Position numbers and translations under genes: made by a program
DNA from: Lunularia cruciata
Lineage: Eukaryota; Streptophyta; Marchantiopsida; Lunulariales; Lunulariaceae
DNA length: 64,000 bases
NCBI GenBank assembly: GCA_948567375.1
Contig: OX419755.1
Coordinates: 40,987,001-41,051,000 of the forward strand
Reading direction: 5' to 3'
Notes under the pieces: model-generated
What the model saw: only the letters and a program-made list of their open reading frames with translations
Told to the model about the DNA's origin: nothing
The model's database searches: none
Part shown: positions 22,111 through 32,320 of the stretch, in pieces
Layout: the number at the start of each line of letters is the position of its first letter
Position numbering within the stretch: position 1 is the stretch's first letter

Positions 22111-22227
22111 CGCACTAGGGGCTTAAAAATTCGACAATTTAGGGAATGGGTATCGGAGTGGAGTGATCGATAACCCATAAAAATTACCGAATTGGCGAAA
22201 CACCAACACTCGATACCGACAATCTAC

Positions 22228-22256
22228 TATAAGAATGAAGAGTTTCATAAAATATT
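22228..22256 (+). repeat. 29-bp inverted repeat, left arm
   Basis: The exact reverse complement of this 29-mer occurs at 24170-24198. The arms bracket about 1.9 kb that contains a copia LTR remnant and unassigned sequence. This may be the termini of an unknown element, or duplicated debris. Confidence 0.75.
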
Positions 22257-22339
22257 TTGGGGAGTTTTCGAGAAACGCTTGACAAAGGAATGGAGAAATT
22301 TAAGGGATTTTGAAAACTGACATAAATATTAATACAAAA

Positions 22340-22750
22340 TGCAAATCTACAGAGCATTTACAACATTAGAGGGACACAAGAAGGTATAAAAGTACTTCTG
22401 CCAATTTCCTTTTATTGCAAAATTCCTTTTATTACAAATCTAATCCAAAAAAGTGAGGAATGGAATATTTACATGTTAATATGCAGATTCTTAGTTAATG
22501 AAAAACTTGGGGTCATGTTGCTTGGCCTTGCTTCTCCAGACTGCTATTCACACAACCTGCTGCTCAAGCTTCTTAACTATGCTGCGCACCGAACATTTGA
22601 AAGAATGAACTACCTCCTCTTTCAAAGGAAAGAACTAAATACTTTAATCCTAACTAATATCGCCATTGGATGTTAGAGGCTATAGACCAACCCTAACATC
22701 TATAGTATAGATACATGCTATATCATCTTATCTGAATGTACTTTCAAGGA
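22340..22750 (-). mobile_element. Decayed copia LTR, copy 1 (solo)
   Basis: Matches the copia LTRs at 44084-44484 and 44702-45844 through shared blocks such as CCAATTTCC, GCTTGGCCTTGCTTCTCC and GTATAGATACATG. It has diverged and no pol sequence lies next to it. Orientation is assigned from the copy at 44.1-44.7 kb, which adjoins pol. Confidence 0.65.
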
Positions 22751-24169
22751 ATAGTCAAGTTTCAAAACCTTTTAAATGATCACCTACATATAGTTTTAAG
22801 CGTTCATCAAAGATTTCTAGCTAATCGAAACCGTAATCATTTCCCCACATTTGATTAAAGTCCATGCAACCTTTATCTATTTGTTTAAATCTGCGGATCC
22901 TCCTCACCCATTAGCTCTTTACCTGTTCTCTCAACTACATACGCCTAATTAACAATTACGAGCACAATTAGAAAACAAACAACGTACTGTTCTCACTTCA
23001 CTTGGCGCTTCTATCTTCGACGTCGTCTGTTTGTAATTGTCATCACTCGTCGATATTGGTCTCTTGATTTCAGGCATTCATTCATCCGGTGTCCACATTT
23101 CTTGAGCCATTACCATGTAGGCAACCAAAGTTTTCTAAGTCCAGAGCTCATACATCCATACTTTGTTACTTGTATATCATCTATACCGAAGTTAGCCGAT
23201 CTGAAAGTCCTTTCATAAAATTATTTGAACTGTTATATTTTGCTCCCGGACCACGAGACTGGCCACTTTCCAGGAAAGAGAGAAGTTTAGTAGAAGAAAC
23301 CGGAAGAAAAGTGTTGGGAGAGGAAACGAACAAGAGGAATCAAATTCAGCAAAAGAAAATTGTTCGGGAAGGAGAAAGAGAATTCGCAAGGTAGAGAAAA
23401 TTTAATAGATTAACATTAGTTGGATTTTATTCTCTAAATAAACTACACAAAGAAAGGATGAGACACGAGAGAATCACGAAAAATGCCAAGAGGGAGAGTG
23501 GTAAAAACTGTTCGGGGAAGGTTTTATGTATGTTTATGAATGATCTTTGTCTGTTTCAATACGAATGCAAGATCCGGTCTCAATGAAACGTATCAACTGA
23601 TTGTATTGAGAAAGAGGTTATTATCCTAATCGTCTCATAATAGCCAAAAGGTTGTCAATTGTACAGCCTGTACTTAAGGTGCGCAGCAGGTGCTGTCAAC
23701 TTTCATCAATCGTTTGAATGTCTCCTCTCGGCTGAAATTTGTTCCCATTTCGTTGTCAATGAAATTGTGTCCTTTGCATACCAAAAGGCGGGCCAAAGAA
23801 AGAAGAAATGTGTCGGATGTGGAGATCATCACGATTCGGAGCCTACTACCTTCGCTCGAAACCTTGTGAACGTCACCTCCGCCAATTAATCTGTGCTACT
23901 CGTTTCCCCAAGTTCCCGAGTCGACTGTCCATGCCAAATTATGGGACCTCCTAAAACTACTCCGTTGCTCTTTAAAAAAAAAAAAAAACACTTAACTCCG
24001 TTGCTCTTTGATAGGTTTGATAGGAAGAGAGACAAGGGGTGGTGTCTAGGGAAGCTGAAGACTTTCCAAATCTTGCTTTCCAGAGGAGAAGGCAACCACA
24101 TAGAACACATGGAGAAAAAAGCAACCACATAGAACACATGAAGGATGGGAAGACGTCATTAAGCCGTAC
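22751..24169. other. Intergenic, no gene recognised
   Basis: Contains a 14-A run near 23974 and a 20-bp direct repeat (24092-24111 and 24121-24140, GCAACCACATAGAACACATG). The ORFs at 23089-23394, 23659-23889 and 23886-24137 resemble no family I know and have no conserved features. Confidence 0.4.
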
Positions 24170-24198
24170 AATATTTTATGAAACTCTTCATTCTTATA
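24170..24198 (-). repeat. 29-bp inverted repeat, right arm
   Basis: Exact reverse complement of 22228-22256. It is followed by three short AATCACT repeats (24211-24236). Confidence 0.75.
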
Positions 24199-24239
24199 TA
24201 TTTTATGAGTAATCACTAATCACTAATCACTCACTCCAA

Positions 24240-24882
24240 AACTGCATAACAGGTATGGTTTGTAACCACAACATCCGCCATTGTCACCTGAACATCTCAG
24301 ACCAAGTATAAGTCTGCTCTGACACATGTTGTTTGCAAAGAATATGAATACTCCCTCCAAGAAAGGTATCCACTCTCTCATGCCATACCAAACACTATAT
24401 CGCTAATGGCATCATGGGTTGCTATCCTCTGTCCTCCATAAGGACACCATGTCATATGGATGGTTGTTGCATCTAATGTAGAACCACACTCACAAGTGAG
24501 TAATAAAGATGCAAACGGGTGGACCAAACCTAGGCAGAAACTCATCATTGTAGAAAAAGTGGCTAGTTTGAGTTGAAATGGGCTAATGCACGGTCAAGCT
24601 AGGATTCAAGAGCCTGCACCCTTGCCGAAGCAAGAGCAAAGAGGTACTCTAGTGGCCGGAGGAATGAACGAGTCAACTAAGAGAGAATGTAGCATATGCT
24701 TACACTTTTGCTCCATCAAGGAAGACTGCAAACCTATGGTCCAATCTGACATTAGTGAAGCAAAGGATGGAAGGTCCTCCGTACCCAAGATGGTAGACCA
24801 TCTCTTGTCTGACGCAATAAGACCTAGAGAGAAAAGGATCCCTCCTTCACTTTGGTCACATAAGTCTCCTAAATATGCCTAT
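24240..24882 (-). pseudogene. LINE copy 2, C-terminal part (minus strand)
   Basis: The minus-strand reading matches the C-terminal half of LINE copy 1: MSDWTIGLQSSLMEQ, HSLLVDSFIPPATRV, a cysteine/histidine cluster near 24390-24500, and a RADLYLV-like block near 24300, all with frameshifts and stops. It is separated from the RT part by the nested LTRs at 24883-26203. The small plus-strand ORF at 24586-24924 is its shadow. Confidence 0.65.
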
Positions 24883-26203
24883 TGTAATGTTATGAGGATA
24901 GGAGAAACCCCAAGAGAAAACTAAGAAGAAGAAACACAAAGCTTCACACTCAAAATTTTGATGCCCCAAAGGAGCACCTTGTCTTTATTATAAAGCAAAG
25001 AGGATTCTCTCCATGAAGCTCCAACCTTGGATCAGATACATGGATTGGTGACATGTCAATGAGCTCTACCCTTATATTAGTTGCATGCATGGGTAACATG
25101 TTGGTTCCGGTCATATCTGGTTGGTCAAACAAGCTTTGATTAGAGGGAATATTTTAGAGTCTTCTTGTAGGAATCTCAAAATTGCATGGGTGAGGTACTA
25201 TTGGGAAGCTTTTGATGAGACAAATAGGGGGAGGGAAGGCAAATTTCCCTTGGGAGAATTTTTACACATTTTTGAGGCCTAATTTGTCCGTTTAGGCCTC
25301 CAAAATTGGCTTTAAAGTTTTTAGACTATTTTTGTAATACTCCGAGGACAAGAGAAGAGAGAAAACACAGATTGCACACTCAAACATTCGATGCCCCAAG
25401 GGAGCACCTTCTCTTTATTATATAGACAAAGAGGATCTCCTCCAAGGAAGCTCCACCATAGGATTAGGGACACAGATAGGTGACATGTCAGCAAGCTCCA
25501 CCCTTGGATTACTTACTTGGATGGGTGACCTGTCTGGTCTAGGTCCTATCTGGTTGGTCAAACGAGCTTTGACCGGAGGGAATCTTTTAGAGAATCTTCT
25601 TGTAAGAAGCTCAGAATCACATGAGTAAGGTACCGTTGGAAAGCTCTCGACGAGACAAAGCAGGGGGGAGGGAAGGCCAGCCTTCCTCCTATTGGGGGGG
25701 GGGGGAATGTGCACATTTTCGAGGCCTAATTCATCCGTTTAGGCCTCCGAAATTGCCTTCAAAGATTTCAGGCATATTTCGGTTTCTACTCTATTAGTAG
25801 AAGTCCCCTTTTGGTGATACCTCTTTCTGATCTGTTTAGTCCATCATGTGTAACATCCTTCCAGATGTTACCAAACCAATTCTCACCTTTAAATCATATG
25901 TCTAGCTATTGGTTCTAAGGTTCTCAAGTCTATTTCGGTCTCTGCCCTATTAGTAGAAGTACTCTTTTGGTGATACTTCTATCTGATCTATTTTGACCAT
26001 CATGTATAACATCATTCTAGATGTTACCAAACCTAATTTCATATGGCTAACCCTTGGTATTACAAGTTTTGGCTTTTGCCCTATTAGTAGAAATACTCTT
26101 TTAGTGATACCTGATCTACTTAGTCCATCATATATAATATCCTTCCAAATGTGACAAAGCCAATTTTCACCTCTAGATAATATGTCTAAATATTGGTATT
26201 ACA
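24883..26203 (-). mobile_element. Old chromovirus-family LTR in LINE copy 2, carrying a younger LTR
   Basis: Plus-strand left part 24883-25332 begins TGTAATG and contains the recognisable LTR downstream region (GCCCCAAAGGAGCACC, GGTTGGTCAAACAAGC). The right part, about 26065-26203, ends TTGGTATTACA. Without the insert the LTR is about 585 bp, the one-unit form. Flanks CCTAT and AGTAT match poorly, but comparison with LINE copy 1 (GTTGATAGGC) places the insertion at ATAGG. It is older than the LTR inside it. Confidence 0.75.
25333..26064 (-). mobile_element. Younger solo chromovirus LTR nested in the old LTR, two-unit form
   Basis: 732 bp; plus-strand ends TGTAATACTCC and TTGGTATTACA. It closely resembles LTRs A-D, has both internal units and a G12 tract near 25693 (C12 on its sense strand). 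Flanks ATTTT and AGTTT agree with a 5-bp duplication bearing one change. No internal region remains, so it is a solo LTR. Confidence 0.85.
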
Positions 26204-28291
26204 AGTATCAACAATCACAAAATAGGAGGAAAGTAAGGGTGCCGAGAGAGCCCAACTACCCAAAAATGCTATAGGTGTCATCTCCTCCATAGATAATAGG
26301 CCTACCCATATGCATGAGATTGATAGAGATATATGTTTATGTGCCAAATCTCCCATCACACACTCAAATGTCCATGGTCCAATGATTTCACCAAAGACTC
26401 CCATAATCCTCCTAACAAAAGCTCTCAAATGTGATAGGAAAGTCAAGGAAGGGAGAACCATGTGGAGAAGGTAAGTTGGTCGGCATGCACTCCTAGAGGA
26501 GAGAAAACCATATGCCACATGTCAATCTCCTAGTAGAGGAAGGTCATCCACATGGAGAATATCCTTTGCAAGGGTAGCGTCTAAGAAGCATGTGACAAAT
26601 CCTAGGATCCTACTAGCACTCAAGAATACATAGTCCATATGTAGATGTGACACACCCTTATGGAAGCTCAAGGTGGGGAGGAATAACTAAAGGGGACCAT
26701 ACTTTGCATTTTAACACCTCAAGACTCTCAAGCAAACTAATCTGATCTACGGGGCCCAAAATGTGTGCATTATTTGCTATGGAGGGAAAAATACAAACTG
26801 GCATGGCCAAAGTAGTAGATAAGAAAGCTCTAAAGTGAGCCATGGCAAACAAAGGCACCCATAAAGGATCTTCCTATTGTGTACCAACAATTGACTCTAA
26901 GACAGTGACTCCCTCTTGTGACCTCCCATGCTGGTAGCAAATGGAAGCAGGAGAGCCATAGAATGACCGCACCAAAGAAATGAGACTTGCCTAGGATCCA
27001 CCAGCCTCCTTGAGCTCCAACTTTAGACAACCAACATCCAACTTTAGATCTCTAAAGTTGGATGCTCAAGAGATGTCAAAAGCATTCTCAACATCCACTT
27101 GTAGAACAACCCATTCCGGATGGATATTTAGGAGTGCCTTGATGCCTACGGAAACAGCCTCGCAACCTCCAAGTGTAGCTACTCCAAATTGATGTGGACT
27201 GAGATGCTCTCAAAAGTGAGATCTATATTGAAGGAAAATGATGTGGTTAACCAAACACAAATAGATCTCTCTATTAGTAGTTGGTCTAATGCTCCACACG
27301 CCTCCATTGCGAGAAGTTGACTAGCTCCTAATATCTAACTAATTCACAAAGGAAGATCTCTCCTTGCTACTGCTGTAGCCGTCTAAAATAGCTTGGTTAA
27401 TCCACTAGAAGGATCATCTACCTAAAAGCAAATCCCTAAGATGCTCATATACTATCCCTAACAAGCCTCCTAAGGAGAGGCAAAGTGCAATGTACATCGC
27501 TTGTGCAAAAAGTGACCTATGAAGACATAAAATTTGTTTAGGCTAATAATCTAAGACCTCTAATGGTACTCACTCTATTGCCATAAGATGTAGTGAGCGT
27601 AAGGAAAAGATAGTCTCATCAGTCGGACTTTCTTGATTGACCCAATGGCCTACACTATTGTAATTGAGTAGACTTTGTGGTAGAATCTATCTACAAAAAT
27701 GTGCAGCTCTAACAGACTCCTCCTATAGGGCAGTCAATCTCCCGCTTGGAATCGACAAAATCTAGCAACCACCTCTCTATGCCCCATATGTCTCTCTTTA
27801 GCATAACGAATGCACCATCAAGGGAGTAAGCCAAATAAGAACCATGCTAACTCATCCAAGGAATCACATGCCAAACAATCAAGTGGTAGGCAAAAAGCCA
27901 TTCTAGCCTCATCATGGAGTGTATGGGGTAGCCTATGGAATAGATGTGAACATGGATAACTAGTCTCAAATAACACCAAGATACAACCCACTTGAGATGC
28001 TAACCACTCTCATAACTCGATTGGTATCCCTGGAATAGTCAACAAAGGAATAGAGGAAGTGTGCATAGTCCCCAGTGTCACCATTGTTAATGTTTTTGTT
28101 TGCCTCACGTGAGCATCCCAAGTGGTCCAATCATAGTCCTTGTGCATCCTTCCCACAAGGGTCTTTTCCCCTTGCAAGGTAAAGCATTGATGACACCCCG
28201 AGCATGGTGTATCTCGAGCCGTTCTAGGGGGAGAAGTGCAGCCATAGTTAGCATAAAAGTAACCATCGGAACACATGATGTTCATCTCCAT
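26204..28291 (-). pseudogene. LINE copy 2, N-terminal finger to RT (minus strand)
   Basis: From high to low coordinates: an N-terminal finger-like block with CSGCHQCF and GRMHKDYD (about 28160-28210), unassigned middle sequence, RT blocks near 27050-27140 (HPEWVVLQVDVENAF equivalents), EVTRGSHCL, FAMAHFRAF and FPSIANNAHILGP. The catalytic ADD is ANN here, so the RT is dead. RRIMGVFGEIIGPWTFE and PIAFLGSWALSAPLLSSYF follow, ending at the nested LTR (26203). Stops and frameshifts are many. It retains an N-terminal finger that I do not see in copy 1. Confidence 0.65.
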
Positions 28292-31200
28292 ATCTCCCCG
28301 TACTTACAAAACCACAACCTCACATTCCAACTCACATGGGTAAATACAATCTCTCCAAACCTTAAAAATTATAAATTTTCATAACTTTCAATTTTTATCT
28401 AAAAAATTTTCAAACTAAATTCCCATGGAACGCAAATATAAATATCAAGAAATAAGAAATGAAAATTCCCGACCTATCACTCTCAACATGAAGTAATCAC
28501 TTTAGACCCTAAAAACTTAAAAGTATACATAAATTTCTACTCAATTCTCCATAGCTGTCAATTTAGGTACCAATGGAACCGCAATTGAAAGGCGAACAGA
28601 ATCTACTATTCACTCATGTGATGTATGCAAGTGAGTTCTCTAAAATTCTTGAATATCTTCCCATTCATTGCCTCTTTCTCTCTCTCCCGTTCCCTCCTTA
28701 CAAGGGTCCACTGATCTTCATATCTTCAGCTGGCACTCGTTCATTCCCACAAAGCGAAGAATTCGAACCGTATGAAGGAGACCAACTTCAGTATGTCAAA
28801 TTGTGGAGGTCTTAGATTAATCAACTATGAACCTTCAGTCCGTTCGAGGTAATCCAGCAGCCATGAACCTTTTGACCAAAATTTTCCATCTTAAAAAACA
28901 CTACACTTCCAGAAGAATCATTTAGAGTTTGATAGCATTGTAAATGGTACCCTCCCCTCCGTCCAGTCTGCTTTCCTGACTGTTCATGCCCTGACTGATG
29001 CAAAAGTGCAGCGCCATTGAATCTGGTCAACCGTAGTGGGTTTTGAAAGTCAAAGAGATGGGAATGAAGAGGACCTGCGAAAGTTCGCATCTTTAAGAGG
29101 TTGCCAAGATTGTATGTCACATGCTTTGAGTGCTCTTTCTATTAATTATACTTGATTGACCATGCGAATTCGACTTGGTTGAACATCAGAGATCGCAATG
29201 AATATGACTATCAAATCTCAAATAATCATTATACAAGAACTGGACGGTCTTCACCACTAACTTAAACTAGCATACGGAGAAACTAGCCCACATTTGAAGG
29301 CTTCAATGAAATGCACCCGAACTTGAAGCCTCCACTTTTATGCCACATCTGCAACTTCCATCCTCAATTCTGAAAGCTAACTTTCGATGGTCCATGTTAT
29401 CGTATCTAACAAACTCTCAGATTGAACTTGTAGCTTATGATATTACTGATACCGGTGTTATCTTTCCCCTCGCTCGCTTGAATATGATGGAGATTGGAAT
29501 ATTAAAGAATGCATCCCCGGGTACAGGAGATCACTCATGGATTTGGAGACATCAGCATAATACCATAGTACCATAGCCATTTGCATTATTGTTGCACTAA
29601 TCTGCTACAAAGTACCGTAGTAACCACCCATATTATGCGGTCAAGAGGCTTGCTAGGGTCCAAAACAACTATCCCCCGATAAATAGGAAGTACGAAAATC
29701 ACATCGTACTATGTTGCAATTATGTAGCGACCAAATGACTTATCATTTGTTAATTTTTATCCATTTACTATACTTTATAACTTAAAAATGTCAATTGCAT
29801 CACCATAGGTTATTACCTTTAGTATTTCTATAGCATTTTATGGATTGAGTTTAAGTGGACAAATCATATTATCTATCTTTTATAAAACTGTCATTATCAA
29901 TTGAAACCCAACGATCAAAAATAAATCTATCAAATAGTGATCAAGTACGTGAACACTTGAAACCCTCGAAATAGACCTCTTCCTAAATCAGCAAACCCAT
30001 TTATATGATCACTTGATTCTGCAAAAGTGCAAAGAGAATGAAATGAATAAACATTTATATAGAAAGCTCTGCAAAAAATTTGAACTGTTCACATTTGACC
30101 TCTTAAGCTCTTCGGTTAACTTTGCTAAGGATTAGTACAGCCTAGTGTCCCAGCTGTTTATATTAAACTCGGTTAACCCCACTACATCGCAAGCAAACTT
30201 TGATCGATTGTGATCTATGTTCAAAGTGCTAGATGGTCCGTCACCAATTATGTTAGTTATTTGTACTATTTCATGCTGGCCACATTATTATCCCCCTCTT
30301 TCACCGGTTGGTTTCTCTCTTTTACAAATATGCAAGGTATCTTCAATCTACTTCTATCTCTTGTTGAGAGATAGAAGTAGATTGAAAACAATCTGTTTGA
30401 TCTATGTTCATTTCTCGTTCTCATGTTAGAACCATTCTCCTCTTCTAAACCAACTTCTCATTTCTGATAAATGATTTCTCTCTTCACTCAGTTTTTCAGA
30501 ACGGTTTCTAAACAAATTTGCTAACCTTGATTGAATGAATTTCAATTGGCTTGCTGGACCAAAGCGCTATTCTGATTCACCTTCATGCACTTGCATGGTT
30601 TCATTTTGCTGTGTCAGTGTGGGTTGTATCTAAATTTATGTTTCGCTTTTGATAGTCAGTCTTTTTTACGATTTAAAGTTTCGATCTGATTTAGTTAGGA
30701 ATTTGAATTCTTCGCGATTGAGAATGTCATCTATTTCTCAACATGACTGGAGGATGTTATTCCTTTGCATAACTCTGTGAGTACGATGAGTCAAAACCAA
30801 AATGAACTGAATTACATGAATCGTAGCTTGAATGAATGGTTAATTGCTAACTCCATCTCTTACTCTTGACAGCACACAAAACATCACATCGAGAGGGATA
30901 TTATTAAACGACTTCTATGGTAGCCATTACATAAAATAATCAGGTTCCCCATTTGAATTTATGATTGAGTCGTTTGATGCGGTAAAATAGAGGAAAGGTC
31001 TACCACTCGACCGCGGGAAGTATATGTGCAGCACACGGTTATTGACGAGTGATTTTGACAATATGTGTTTGGAAGCAAGATCTTGTTCAAAAGTAAACGT
31101 GTGGGGACGGAGAAAAGCGCAGGGACGGGCACGAGATGACAAAAATGCACAAGTTTGTTGACTACAATCGGAACATGGGTATCTGACGTGAACTTTGTCT

Positions 31201-32320
31201 ACTCTCAAATAGTATCGTTACGGGAGACACTAGTCTTTGCTTCCGACAGCAGAGCTATTCGAGACTGGATATGTATGCGAGAAGTTCACTTTCGCTGCGA
31301 GTCTCATAAATGAGCTCATACGAAGCAGTTTGGTCAGTAAAGACGCTGCAGCCACAGGTAGAAAGAGAGGAATGTGGTTGAATGACTGCAAAACGATTGT
31401 CGCCCAAATAGAGCTGAAAGTATAAATTGCTGGAGCATGTGCAGAAATCTGTTGTTGCTGACTTGGGAAGGAGCCGCCGCCCCTAGATAGACAAGACACG
31501 CGCTGCAGGAAAGCAGCAGTTGTACAATTTTGAGCTGAAGATTGGATCATTGCAGTTGCAGCTTTGCCAAATGAAGATTCTTTTGTGACAATAGAGCCGA
31601 GTTTGGAGTGAGCTCCGAACTATCAACCATGTAGCTGCTTGGTGATCTGCAGGTGTGAAACCCGCTAGTGTGGAGACACCGGAGTGCCCCACAGTAAATT
31701 GCAAGTGTGGGTTCTCTCAACAGGCAGAAAGTTCGATGACATCTCGTTGATGGACTTGGTTTCCTGTGAAATTAACTCCATCTATTGAGGTATCCATCAC
31801 ACAAGTAAGTCATCTTGTTTTCCACATCTGTTTTGTCGCATAATATTCTGAAGAATACCCTTAGAACTTGACATGCTTGAAGTACTTCTGATCTTACGGG
31901 GTCCAGGCTATTACGATTGCCAGATAAACGATGGACGAATGACAGTGAGTCTCGGGTCTTGGGGCATTTGCTATAGGCCCTCAGATCAGAAATCAGGCTA
32001 TGGATAAATGGACACATTCCTACATAACTAGATTCTGCCAGTTGCAACTTTACTAGTTTGTCTCTCAGGTTTTCAGAGTTATAGTCACGTGCTCCATGTA
32101 TCTCTGCGAGCGAGCAAAACTGTGCTTTCCGCTCAGGAACCAATCTCTTCTACATTTGATTTTCATCGCCATGCAATATGCCGGTATCGAACATACCATT
32201 CTGGCATGGAGTCCGTTGCAGTTTTCTCCCCCAGTACAAGAAGCAATGATGGGCGCTCACTATTTTGGTCCCAATGTGCAGAGAAGAGGAGGAAAGCAGT
32301 GCGGATTTTGTTTGTCCACA
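28292..32320. other. Intergenic; promoter and 5' leader of the U-box gene at its right end
   Basis: No protein-like ORF is recognised. The region holds a 19-bp-arm hairpin at 30342-30386. Several overlapping short ORFs at 30927-31704 on the minus strand look spurious. The last few hundred bases are probably promoter and leader for the gene starting at 32321. Confidence 0.45.
30342..30386. repeat. Perfect hairpin, 19-bp arms, 7-base loop
   Basis: Arms 30342-30360 and 30368-30386 are exact reverse complements around TTGTTGA. The arm is pyrimidine-rich on one side, so RNA from either strand would fold stably. No terminator-type T run follows. Confidence 0.85.

Noticed and set aside
24586-24924. 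Plus-strand ORF of 112 codons
   Set aside because: Antisense shadow of the minus-strand LINE copy 2.
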